This document shows, one piece after another, positions 7,293-13,875 of a stretch of 13,876 nucleotides of DNA. The position numbers and the translations under genes were made by a program. The notes below the pieces were generated by a model. It saw only the letters and a list, made by a program, of their open reading frames with translations, was not told where the DNA came from and made no database searches. Every line of letters begins with the position of its first letter. Within the stretch, counting starts at the first letter, position 1. The DNA is from JBFJVD01 sp041624375 (GTDB lineage Bacteria > Chloroflexota > Anaerolineae > Anaerolineales > E44-bin32), in the NCBI GenBank assembly GCA_041624375.1, contig JBFJVD010000047.1:1-13876 (forward strand), in the 5' to 3' direction.

Positions 7293-8108
7293 TCAGGTTG
7301 TCACCAGGATCGGCGCCAGGTAAAAGCCGAGCACGCCCGCCCACAGCCAGGTATCAATGCGGTCGAGCGCCCCACCATGGCCGGGAAGCAGCGCGCCGGT
7401 GTCCTTCTGCTTGAGCTCTCGCTTCATCATGCTGATGCCCAGGTCGCCAAGCGGCGTGACCGCTGCCAACAAGAAGCCCATCAGCAGACCGCCCGCCAGG
7501 CCGACGGCGGGTTCGCCGAGCAGCCCCCAGACGAAGGCGACCAGCGCCCCGCCCAGCGAGCCGCCAACCAGCCCGGCCAGGTAGCCTTCCCAGGTCTTCT
7601 TCGGACTCAGCCGTGGGCTGAATTGCCGCCGACCGTACGCGCCGCCGACGAAGTAGGCCGCGCTGTCGGCGGCCCAGACGCTGATCAAGGCCAGCAAGAC
7701 CCAGCCATGTCCCTGCGCAAGGTCGCGCAGCGACACCAGATAGGAACCGATCCAGCCCAGGTAGATGCCCCCGGCGAGCGTGACGGCGAAATCGCTGCCA
7801 GATCGGCCCGCACCGCGCTCAAAATCGAGCAAATGCCAGGTCATGCTGATAAGCGCCAGGCTCACCAGCCAGGCAGCTGTATGTTCGAAACCGGATACGT
7901 GCCGCAATATTGATTGCGAAAGAACAGCAGCTAGCAGGATGAATAGCGAAGGACGGTAGGATCCATGCTGGAACAGGCGGGCATATTCGAGTGCAGCCAG
8001 TGAAAGAATCAGCCCGATCGCGGCGGTGTACGCCCACCCACCCCGCAGGATAAGCCACAAGAGAATCGGGAGCAGCAGGAGGACAACAAGGGCGCGCTGG
8101 CGCAGCAT
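7293..8108 (-). CDS. cdsA: Phosphatidate cytidylyltransferase (CDP-diglyceride synthase)
   Basis: Integral membrane enzyme that joins CTP and phosphatidic acid to give CDP-diacylglycerol, the precursor of the main phospholipids. From the ATG at 8108 the product is 271 residues, normal for the family, and is made mostly of hydrophobic helices. The C-terminal signature is clear: MMKRELKQKDTGALLPGHGG followed by ALDRID, matching the CdsA pattern with its KD, PGHGG and DR residues. SPKKTWEGYLAG upstream of it is also typical. The frame is open to 8324, but that part antisenses nothing useful, runs through the end of uppS and lacks any relation to the family. The chosen ATG lies two bases after the uppS stop, with only a weak AGG before it, so translational coupling to uppS is likely. 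Confidence 0.95.
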   Translation of the reverse strand: MLRQRALVVLLLLPILLWLILRGGWAYTAAIGLILSLAALEYARLFQHGSYRPSLFILLAAVLSQSILRHVSGFEHTAAWLVSLALISMTWHLLDFERGAGRSGSDFAVTLAGGIYLGWIGSYLVSLRDLAQGHGWVLLALISVWAADSAAYFVGGAYGRRQFSPRLSPKKTWEGYLAGLVGGSLGGALVAFVWGLLGEPAVGLAGGLLMGFLLAAVTPLGDLGISMMKRELKQKDTGALLPGHGGALDRIDTWLWAGVLGFYLAPILVTT

Positions 8109-8110
8109 GC

Positions 8111-8857
8111 CTACCCGGACGGAACCGGATCGGTTACACCGCCAAACCTGCGTTCTCGCCGAACGAACTCCCAGAGCGCCTTGCGCAGTTCGTCCGGTCC
8201 GAAATCCGGCCAATAGGTCCGGGTGACATACCATTCGGCATAGGCACCCTGCCAGATCAAGAAGTTGCTCACCCGCAGTTCGCCGGAGGTGCGAATGATG
8301 AGATCCGGATCCGGCGAATTGCACGTGTAGAGGTAAGCGCTAACAAGCTCCTCGTCCACCTGTTCAGGACGGATTCCATCGGCGATCATCCCTCGAATGG
8401 CGTGGACGATCTCATCGCGACCCCCGTAATTGAAGGCCACATTGAGGATCAGGCGGGTGTTGTCCCGGGTGAGCTCGATCGCCTGACGGACTTTGGTCTG
8501 CAGACCGGGGCGCAGTCCTTCAAGATGGCCGATATGTCGGAGCTGGACGCCGTTTTCATGCAGTTCCCGCAGCTGCGTGTCGATCACATCTTCGAGGATG
8601 CTCATCAATCCGCTGACTTCGGCGGGCGGTCGGGTCCAGTTTTCGGTGGAGAACGCGTAGATGGTGAGCGTGCCGATGCCGAACTCCACACAGGCTTCAA
8701 TGACGCGGCGCAAGTTGTCCACACCGGCGCGATGACCAGCCACGCGCGGCAGGCCCCGCTTGCGCGCCCAGCGGCCGTTGCCATCCATGATGATGGCGAC
8801 GTGCGCCGGTACGGATTCGGGCAGGTCGCGCGGGGGTTGTTTGGAGGCAGCCATCAT
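8111..8857 (-). CDS. uppS: Isoprenyl transferase (undecaprenyl diphosphate synthase)
   Basis: Cis-prenyltransferase that extends farnesyl diphosphate with isopentenyl diphosphate to make the C55 carrier lipid of cell-wall synthesis. From the ATG at 8857 it is 248 residues. Motifs are HVAIIMDGNGRWA (19-31, catalytic Asp D25), the FSTENWTRP substrate loop (69-77), FNYGGRDE (142-149), IIRTSGELRVSNFL (187-200) and AEWYVTRTYWPDF (207-219). A longer reading from a TTG at 8905 would overlap the end of frr by 38 nt and add a Lys/Ser-rich stretch not typical of the family. Two adjacent ATG codons (8857, 8854) start 10-13 nt after the frr stop, without a clear ribosome-binding site. It sits between frr and cdsA in the widespread bacterial order. 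Confidence 0.95.
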   Translation of the reverse strand: MMAASKQPPRDLPESVPAHVAIIMDGNGRWARKRGLPRVAGHRAGVDNLRRVIEACVEFGIGTLTIYAFSTENWTRPPAEVSGLMSILEDVIDTQLRELHENGVQLRHIGHLEGLRPGLQTKVRQAIELTRDNTRLILNVAFNYGGRDEIVHAIRGMIADGIRPEQVDEELVSAYLYTCNSPDPDLIIRTSGELRVSNFLIWQGAYAEWYVTRTYWPDFGPDELRKALWEFVRRERRFGGVTDPVPSG

Positions 8858-8867
8858 CGGTGAGTGC

Positions 8868-9425
8868 TCAGACTTCGAGGACTTCGGCTTCCTTTCGCTC
8901 GCCAAGCTCGTTGATTTGAGTGACGTAGTGGTCGGTCAGCTGCTGGAGTTTTTCTTCCCCGCGATGCAGCTCATCTTCCGAGATCAGCTTCTCGCGCTCA
9001 TACTCCCGCAGTTCATTGTGTACATCACGCCGCACGTTGCGCACCGACACCCGGCTCTCCTCCGCGCGGTTGCGCACGACCCGAACCAGTTCATGGCGTC
9101 GCTCCTCCGTGAGCGGAGGGATGCTCAGGCGAATGAGTTTCCCGTCGTTGCTCGGCGTGAGACCCAGCTCGGAGGAAAGGATCGCCCGCTCGATGTCCTT
9201 CAAACTGCCCGGATCAAAGGGCTTGATCGTCAGCATGCGGGGTTCGGGCACAGAGATCGTGGCGAGCTGCTGCAGCGGGGTCGGCGTGCCGTAGTATTCC
9301 ACGTCAAGGCGTTCAACCAGCGCGGGCGAGGCTCGTCCGGTCCGGATGGACCCGAGATCCTGCTCAAAGGCGTGAATTGCGCCCTGCATGCGGCTTTCGG
9401 CTTCCGCCAGGGTCTCATTGATCAT
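8868..9425 (-). CDS. frr: Ribosome recycling factor
   Basis: Acts with EF-G to split the post-termination ribosome in the cytoplasm. The 185 residues equal the usual family length. Visible landmarks are the N-terminal helix ending in IRTGRASPALVERLDVEYYG (27-46), the domain II segment TPLQQLATISVPEPRMLTI (49-67), and the long coiled-coil arm with RRHELVRVVRNRAEESRVSV (108-127) and VRRDV. AAGGAG stands 7 nt before the ATG, so the start is secure. A 97-nt gap separates it from pyrH upstream. Confidence 0.97.
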   Translation of the reverse strand: MINETLAEAESRMQGAIHAFEQDLGSIRTGRASPALVERLDVEYYGTPTPLQQLATISVPEPRMLTIKPFDPGSLKDIERAILSSELGLTPSNDGKLIRLSIPPLTEERRHELVRVVRNRAEESRVSVRNVRRDVHNELREYEREKLISEDELHRGEEKLQQLTDHYVTQINELGERKEAEVLEV

Positions 9426-9466
9426 GACAGCGCTCCTTACCCGGAGGAAACCTCTGCGTACGAAGC

Positions 9467-9494
9467 AATCTAAGGATAGCTCAAAATCTGTGAA
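9467..9494 (-). promoter_or_regulatory. Weak candidate promoter upstream of frr
   Basis: In the pyrH-frr gap the minus strand reads TTCACA (5 of 6 to the -35 consensus, 9494-9489), a 16-bp spacer and TAGATT (4 of 6, 9472-9467). The gap is more AT-rich than its surroundings. The evidence is pattern match only, and read-through from pyrH is equally possible. Confidence 0.3.
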
Positions 9495-9522
9495 AATGCG
9501 AAAGAGCGGCCACCCGAGCGGA

Positions 9523-10242
9523 TCAGGCGGCGATAGTCGTTCCTATGCGCTCCCCGCGCACGACATCCAGCAGGCTGTCCCCCTTCCACATGTTCAGCAC
9601 GATGATCGGCAGATTGTTGTCCATGCAGAGCGAGATGGCCGTGCTGTCCATCACCTCGAGGCGTCGATTGAGGGCGTCGATGTAGCTGAGCCGGTCGAAC
9701 CGCTGCGCGTTGGGGTCCTTCTGGGGGTCGCTGTCGTAGACCCCGTCGACCTTGGTCGCCTTGATCACGACTTCCGCTTCGATCTCCATCGCCCGCAGCG
9801 CCGCGGCGGTATCGGTAGAGAAATAGGGGTTGCCGGTGCCGCCGCCAAGGATCACGACGCGATCCTTCTCCAGGTGGCGGATGGCGCGGCGGCGGATGTA
9901 GGGTTCGGCCACGGCACGCATCTCCAGCGCCGACATCACCCGGGTGACGATGCCGATGCTCTCCAGCGCGTCCATCATGGCGAGCGAGTTCATCACCGTG
10001 CCTAGCATGCCCATATAATCGGCCGTCGCCCGCTCCATACCGCGCTGAATCCCCTCACGGCCGCGCCACAGGTTGCCGGCACCGATGACCAGCGCCACCT
10101 GCACGCCCAACTCCCGCACCTCACCCACTTTGGCGGCGACCTCTTCCGCCCGGTGCGGATCGATGCCGAAGCCCTGCGGACCGGCCAGGGCTTCGCCGCC
10201 AAGCTTCAACAGTATCCGGTGATAGGCGATCTCTGTGGTCAT
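9523..10242 (-). CDS. pyrH: UMP kinase (uridylate kinase)
   Basis: Hexameric bacterial enzyme of the amino-acid kinase fold that phosphorylates UMP to UDP with ATP. The 239-residue product shows ILLKLGGEALAG (10-21), the nucleotide-site loop VIGAGNLWRGREG (52-64), ADYMGMLGTVMNSLA (74-88), VILGGGTGNPYFSTDTAAAL (130-149) and the ATP-side KATKVDGVYDSDP (161-173). The frame extends to a TTG at 10272, but that codon lies inside the tsf terminator hairpin, and the ATG at 10242 gives the normal family N-terminus. Only a weak AGGA 11 nt upstream is visible. The gene lies downstream of a strong intrinsic terminator, so expression depends on read-through or on a promoter I could not find. Confidence 0.96.
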   Translation of the reverse strand: MTTEIAYHRILLKLGGEALAGPQGFGIDPHRAEEVAAKVGEVRELGVQVALVIGAGNLWRGREGIQRGMERATADYMGMLGTVMNSLAMMDALESIGIVTRVMSALEMRAVAEPYIRRRAIRHLEKDRVVILGGGTGNPYFSTDTAAALRAMEIEAEVVIKATKVDGVYDSDPQKDPNAQRFDRLSYIDALNRRLEVMDSTAISLCMDNNLPIIVLNMWKGDSLLDVVRGERIGTTIAA

Positions 10243-10260
10243 TCGAGGTTCAATCCTACG

Positions 10261-10287
10261 AAAAAGGGCCAACCCTCGGTTGGCCCT
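10261..10287 (-). terminator. Intrinsic terminator between tsf and pyrH
   Basis: On the minus strand AGGGCCAACC, a three-base loop GAG and GGTTGGCCCT form a perfect 10-bp stem. It is followed directly by T residues, five in all counting the last stem base. It starts 3 nt after the tsf stop. It should end most rpsB-tsf transcripts and reduce transcription of pyrH and the genes beyond. Confidence 0.9.
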
Positions 10288-10290
10288 GTC

Positions 10291-10896
10291 TCACGAGTCC
10301 AGCTCTTCGCCGACAGACCAGCGCTCAAAGCGCCGTATGGCGATGTTCTCTCCCGTGGCAACGATCGTTTCCTGCAGCAGCTCGGCTACCGTCTTAGAGT
10401 CGTCGCGAATATAGGCCTGATTCAAGAGCACGCGATCTTCATAGAATTTCTTGAGCTTGCCTTCGACGATCCGCTCGATGACCTCGGCAGGCTTGCCGTC
10501 GGCGACGGCTTCAGCGCGGGCTTTCTCACGTTCCTCCTCAACAACACTCGGAGGCACCTGCTCGGAATCCACCCAGAAGGGCTCGTTGGCGGCAATCTGC
10601 AGGGCAATCTCATGGGCGAAGTGCCGGAATTCATCGGTTCGGGCGACGAAATCGGTTTCGCAATTCACTTCGACCATCACACCGACGCGGCCCTCGCCGT
10701 GGCTGTAGAGATCGAGCACACCGGCCGAGGTCTCCCGACCGGCGCGTTTCGCCGCTTTGGCCAGCCCGCGTTCGCGCAGCACGGCAACCGCCTTTTCCAG
10801 ATCGCCGCCGCTTTCTTCGAGGGCTTTGCGGCAATCGAGGAAGCCGGCGCCGGTCGCCTCACGCAGCTCTTTGATTTTTTCAGCGGCGACGCTCAT
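10291..10896 (-). CDS. tsf: Elongation factor Ts
   Basis: Guanine-nucleotide exchange factor for EF-Tu. The 201-residue product has the N-terminal UBA-like domain with IKELREATGAGFLDCRKAL (8-26) and GGDLEKAVAVLRERGLAKAA (30-49). The core motif VEVNCETDFVART (75-87) follows, where TDFV contacts EF-Tu. It is the short form, missing much of the second core half found in the 283-residue E. coli protein; such short forms occur in cyanobacteria, Thermus and relatives, and Chloroflexota. The ATG overlaps the rpsB stop as ATGA. The only ribosome-binding site is a GGAGG four bases upstream, inside the last repeat-encoded codons of rpsB, so coupled translation is likely. An intrinsic terminator follows. 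Confidence 0.97.
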   Translation of the reverse strand: MSVAAEKIKELREATGAGFLDCRKALEESGGDLEKAVAVLRERGLAKAAKRAGRETSAGVLDLYSHGEGRVGVMVEVNCETDFVARTDEFRHFAHEIALQIAANEPFWVDSEQVPPSVVEEEREKARAEAVADGKPAEVIERIVEGKLKKFYEDRVLLNQAYIRDDSKTVAELLQETIVATGENIAIRRFERWSVGEELDS

Positions 10897-11918
10897 TCGT
10901 CCTCCTCGTCTTCCTCGTCTTCTGCCTGTTCGTCGTCCTCGTCCTCCTCGTCTTCCTCGTCTTCCGCCTGTTCGTCGTCTTCGTCCTCATCGTCGCCGTC
11001 GTCATCCGCCTCGTCCTCGCCTTCGTCGTCTTCAGCCTCCTCGGCGGAGTCTCCGGTGCTTTCATCCTCGTCTTTGTCGTCCTGTTCTTCTTCTTTATCG
11101 CCATCTTCGTCGTAGGCGCCGCTCTTCAGCTTGGCCAATGTGGCCTCGCCGAGCAGTTCCTCGTCGCTGATGTCCAGCTCTTCCTGGAGGACTTCGGCCT
11201 GCTCGACCACAGCCTCTTCTTCTTCGATATCTTTACGGAGCGCCTTGCCTTCAAGCACCGCATCAGCGATTTTGGAGGTGAGCAGCTTGATCGCCCGGAT
11301 CGCATCATCGTTGGAGGGGACAACCCAGTCGATCCCGGCGGGGTCGCAGTTGGTATCGACCAGGGCGATCACCGGGATTTCGAGCAGGTTGGCCTCATGA
11401 ACGGCGGTCTCTTCCCGGCGCACGTCGACCACGAACAGGAGCTTGGGAAGGCCGCGCATGTCGCGGATGCCACCCAACCGCTCCTGCAGGCGGTCGATCT
11501 TGCGCTGGAGCATCAAGCCCTCTCTCTTGGTCAAGAGCTCGAATTCACCCGCATCACGCCGCCGCTCAAGTGCCTTGAGTTCGTCGATTCGTGATCGGAT
11601 GGTGCGCCAGTTGGTGAGCGTGCCGCCCAACCAACGGGAATTCACATAGGGCATGCCGCTGCGGCTGGCTTCGATATCGATGGTGTCCTGGGCCTGGCGC
11701 TTGGTTCCGACAAACAGCACGTTGCCGCCTTCGGCGACGGTATCGCGTACCAAAGCGTAGACCTCTTCGAGCGCCTTGAGCGTCTGCTGAAGGTCGATGA
11801 TGTGAATGCCGTTGCGTTCGGTGAAGATGTAGGGCCTCATCCGCGGATTCCACTTCCGCGTCCTGTGCCCAAAGTGGACCCCTGTTTCCAACAGGGCTTT
11901 CATACTGACGACGGCCAT
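10893..11918 (-). CDS. rpsB: 30S ribosomal protein S2 with long acidic C-terminal tail
   Basis: Structural protein of the small ribosomal subunit. The core shows the S2 signatures MKALLETGVHFGHRTRKWNP (6-25), NGIHIIDLQQT (36-46), FVGTKRQAQD (69-78), YVNSRWLGGTLTNWRTI (91-107) and PVIALVDTNCDP (182-193). With 341 residues it is roughly 80-100 longer than a typical S2. The excess is a C-terminal tail: in residues 270-341 about 55 of 72 are Asp or Glu, and part of it comes from a 42-bp tandem repeat. The start is the ATG at 11918, with AGGAGG 8 nt upstream. The frame is open to 12059, but that extension overlaps the leader and has no family match. The stop overlaps the tsf start by four bases. 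A promoter with extended -10 lies about 160 nt upstream. Confidence 0.97.
   Translation of the reverse strand: MAVVSMKALLETGVHFGHRTRKWNPRMRPYIFTERNGIHIIDLQQTLKALEEVYALVRDTVAEGGNVLFVGTKRQAQDTIDIEASRSGMPYVNSRWLGGTLTNWRTIRSRIDELKALERRRDAGEFELLTKREGLMLQRKIDRLQERLGGIRDMRGLPKLLFVVDVRREETAVHEANLLEIPVIALVDTNCDPAGIDWVVPSNDDAIRAIKLLTSKIADAVLEGKALRKDIEEEEAVVEQAEVLQEELDISDEELLGEATLAKLKSGAYDEDGDKEEEQDDKDEDESTGDSAEEAEDDEGEDEADDDGDDEDEDDEQAEDEEDEEDEDDEQAEDEEDEEDE
10897..10980 (-). repeat. rpsB: Two tandem 42-bp repeats in the 3' end of rpsB
   Basis: Bases 10897-10938 and 10939-10980 are two head-to-tail 42-bp copies that differ at only two positions (10923/10965 and 10938/10980). A partial third match runs into 10981-10992. 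Each encodes the same acidic 14 residues, containing DDEQAEDEEDEE. The unit is a multiple of three, so gain or loss of a copy would keep the frame. Confidence 0.9.
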
Positions 11919-12038
11919 GATGGCTTCCTCCTGTGCGTTTTGCCTCCGCCTCCCTCGTCTCTGCCCGGAACCGGCTGGCCGACCGGCACGCCCGAACAGA
12001 TCAGGAGACGTGTGATGTCCCTTCGCAGGGCAGAATGG

Positions 12039-12069
12039 GTCCCGCCGGGCCCAGCGCACCAGGCGGGAC
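12039..12069 (-). promoter_or_regulatory. 5'-terminal hairpin in the rpsB leader
   Basis: On the minus strand GTCCCGCC (12069-12062) and GGCGGGAC (12046-12039) form a perfect 8-bp stem around a 15-nt loop. It begins within a few bases of the transcription start predicted from the promoter at 12107-12078. No T run follows, so it is not an intrinsic terminator. It could protect the mRNA 5' end or form part of an S2 feedback site; both are inferences. About 120 nt of leader remain between it and the rpsB start. Confidence 0.45.
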
Positions 12070-12077
12070 AGTGATTG

Positions 12078-12107
12078 AGTATACCACGCCGACCTGGCCG
12101 ATGTAAG
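12078..12107 (-). promoter_or_regulatory. Promoter of the rpsB-tsf operon
   Basis: On the minus strand the -10 is TATACT (5 of 6, 12083-12078), preceded by TGG as an extended -10. CTTACA (4 of 6 to the -35 consensus, 12107-12102) stands 18 bp upstream. It falls in the 210-bp gap between acpS and rpsB, where ribosomal-protein operons usually carry a promoter. Confidence 0.75.
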
Positions 12108-12128
12108 GGCAGGCCGGTCGCAGGCAGG

Positions 12129-12509
12129 TTAGGCGTGGATGGCCGGCTCGGTGATCGCCACGGCGACCGCCACCGCATGCTCGTGGGTGTGGCTCAAGCT
12201 GATGGCCCACACCCGTACCCCCATAGCATCGGACAACCGCTGCGCTGCACCATGAAGTTCAAGGATCGGCCGTCGTCGGGGGCCGTTGATGATCTCGATC
12301 TCTTTCCAGCCGACATCGCCGATGCCGGTCCCCAGCGCCTTGGCAACCGCCTCCTTCGCGGCAAAGCGCGCCGCCAGCGCCGGCGTCCGGCCGCCACAAT
12401 CGATGAGCTCGCGCGGGGTGAAGAAGCGTTCGAAGAAGCGCTCACCATGACGCAGGATCGCCCGGTCGATGCGGTACACCTCTATCATGTCGACGCCCGA
12501 ATGCAGCAC
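12129..12509 (-). CDS. acpS: Holo-[acyl-carrier-protein] synthase
   Basis: Transfers 4'-phosphopantetheine from CoA to the serine of acyl carrier protein, activating fatty-acid synthesis. The 126 residues fit the family. They show the N-terminal GVDMIEV with magnesium ligand D7, FTPRELIDC (30-38), RFAAKEAVAKALGTGI (48-63, catalytic E53), WKEIEIINGPRRRPIL (68-83) and ISLSHTHEHAVAVA (103-116). The start is GTG at 12509: GGAGGG lies 6 nt upstream across the end of the M16 gene, and starting at the later ATG would lose D7. The GTG comes three bases after the stop of the M16 gene, so the two are probably co-transcribed and coupled. Confidence 0.95.
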   Translation of the reverse strand: MLHSGVDMIEVYRIDRAILRHGERFFERFFTPRELIDCGGRTPALAARFAAKEAVAKALGTGIGDVGWKEIEIINGPRRRPILELHGAAQRLSDAMGVRVWAISLSHTHEHAVAVAVAITEPAIHA

Positions 12510-12512
12510 GCT

Positions 12513-13820
12513 CTACCCTCCGAGCGATGGGCCGGCCACGCCAATGGCGACGTGATCGGGATGGAGGAAGCGCTGCGCCTGTTCAAGCACCTGGGCTCGA
12601 GTGATCGAAGCGATTCGCTCCGCGTACGTTTGATAATACTCCAATCCAAGCTGGTATCGTTCGATGTGCACCAGCGCCCCGGCCACGCCTTCGTTGGATT
12701 CAAGCTGGAGCGGGAGCCGGCCGATGAAATTGGCCTGGTTGTCTCGGAGCTCATCCTGGGAGACGCGGCGGCTGCTGAAGCGCCTCAGCTCACTGCGGAT
12801 CAGTTCAATCGCCCGCTCGACATTGGCCGGATTGACCCCGGCGATCACCCGCCAGGGTCCCGGTCCTGGCCCGCCGCTGATCGAGCTATAGGCGTAGTAG
12901 GCCAACCCAGCCCTCTCCCGAACGGCGTCCCCGATGCGCCCCATCATGCCGAAGCGTCCCAGAATATTGTTGCCGAGCACGGCGGCCAGGTAGTCGGAAT
13001 CGAAGCGGCTTGGCCCGGGGGCGCCCAGGACGATATCGCTCTGTGATTTTCCATCAAGCGGTACCGTGGCGCGCTGCATGCGACTCGGCAAGCCCACCGC
13101 TGGCAGCGGCGGCCGCTCGGGCCGCTCCCCCGGCGACCAGTCCCCCAGGCTGCGAACCACCGTGTCGAAGGCGTTCCGTGGCTCGACCGCACCCACGATG
13201 GCGATCACCATCCCATGAGGACGGAAATGGCGGGAATGGAACCGGCGCAGATCCGCTACCTTCAACCCCGCCACCGTCTCCCGGTAGCCGTCCCCAGGGA
13301 CCCGGTACGGATGATCGGGATAGGCGAGCTCGCTGAAGGCCAGCTGCGCGCGCGAATTGGTGTCCTGGTCTCGAATTGCGAGCGCCGTCAGGCTCTCGGC
13401 GCGGACCTGTTCGACCTCCTTCGTTGGGAAGGTAGGCTCGCGCAGCACCTCCCCGAGCAGCTCGATCAGAGTCCCCAGATCCTCCGCCAGCGATTTGCCT
13501 TGAAAGGTCATGGTGTGCTTTGAGATGCCGAAATTCAGGCTGGCGCCGATGGATTCGATCGATTCATAGATGTCGCGAAAGGAGCGCCGTGAACTGCCAC
13601 GCATCAAGGACGACACAGTGAGGTCGGCGAGTCCGGCCTGCTCGGGGGTCTCATCGAGCGATCCGACGTTCAAATAGCCAGAGATCACCACCGAGGGACT
13701 GGCGAAATTCGGCCGCGCCAGGAGAATCATGCCGTTCGGCAGCACCGTTCGCTGAATGGTTTCGGGACCCGGAAGCGAGCTGGGGTCGAGCTTGGGCAGC
13801 GCCGGCTGAGCGTCAGGCAT
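12513..13820 (-). CDS. M16-family (insulinase-like) peptidase subunit lacking the zinc motif
   Basis: The 435-residue product has the two-lobed M16 layout. The N-terminal lobe has VLPNGMILLARPN (26-38) and SGYLNVGSLDE (47-57); the C-terminal lobe has VREPAG-like VRERAGLAYYAYSS (300-313). Where active members carry HxxEH, the aligned segment here is AGLADLTVSSLMRG (62-75), so both His and the Glu are gone. The Arg and Tyr seven apart that bind substrate carbonyls (R301, Y308) remain. That combination is known for the non-catalytic subunit of heterodimeric M16B peptidases. The start is the ATG at 13820; it overlaps the stop of the upstream gene as ATGCCTGA, which favours it over the GTG at 13859. 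acpS follows after three bases. It probably works with the upstream gene's product; the substrate is unknown. Confidence 0.88.
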   Translation of the reverse strand: MPDAQPALPKLDPSSLPGPETIQRTVLPNGMILLARPNFASPSVVISGYLNVGSLDETPEQAGLADLTVSSLMRGSSRRSFRDIYESIESIGASLNFGISKHTMTFQGKSLAEDLGTLIELLGEVLREPTFPTKEVEQVRAESLTALAIRDQDTNSRAQLAFSELAYPDHPYRVPGDGYRETVAGLKVADLRRFHSRHFRPHGMVIAIVGAVEPRNAFDTVVRSLGDWSPGERPERPPLPAVGLPSRMQRATVPLDGKSQSDIVLGAPGPSRFDSDYLAAVLGNNILGRFGMMGRIGDAVRERAGLAYYAYSSISGGPGPGPWRVIAGVNPANVERAIELIRSELRRFSSRRVSQDELRDNQANFIGRLPLQLESNEGVAGALVHIERYQLGLEYYQTYAERIASITRAQVLEQAQRFLHPDHVAIGVAGPSLGG

Positions 13821-13875
13821 GAGACCCGTTCTCCACGGGCCGGTAAATGCCGACCACACGGTTGCCTGGATCCAC
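13813..13875 (-). CDS. C-terminal end of an upstream gene, probably the partner M16 peptidase (partial)
   Basis: Only the last 20 codons are visible in the minus-strand frame entered at 13875. They read VDPGNRVVGIYRPVENGSHA and end with TGA at 13815-13813. The stop lies within the ATGCCTGA overlap with the next gene, typical of adjacent genes in one operon. The NRVVGIYRP ending resembles the tail of M16 peptidases, where an Asn-Arg and a final beta-strand close the last domain. This and the zinc-less neighbour suggest it encodes the catalytic subunit, but the piece is too short to be sure. The body of the gene is outside the window. Confidence 0.6.
   Translation of the reverse strand: MDPGNRVVGIYRPVENGSHA

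Noticed and set aside
8109..8324. N-terminal extension of CdsA by 72 residues
   Set aside because: It lies wholly over the end of uppS in another frame and does not look like a CdsA N-terminus.
10897..10992. Possible CRISPR-like or satellite repeat array
   Set aside because: The 42-bp copies abut with no spacers and lie in frame within rpsB, so they are a coding repeat.
10897..11100. Possible triplex-forming polypyrimidine tract on the plus strand
   Set aside because: The pyrimidine run is interrupted by G every few bases because Asp codons and others break it; no long pure tract exists.
10153..11115. Long plus-strand open frame ending in a Ser-rich stretch
   Set aside because: It is antisense to tsf and rpsB. 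The serine run is simply the complement of the acidic codons of the S2 tail.
11919..12059. N-terminal extension of S2 by 47 residues
   Set aside because: The ATG at 11918 has AGGAGG at ideal spacing and begins the conserved S2 sequence; the extension overlaps the leader hairpin.
12075..13046. 323-codon plus-strand frame opposite acpS and the M16 gene
   Set aside because: It is antisense to genes with clear family motifs and shows no motif of its own.
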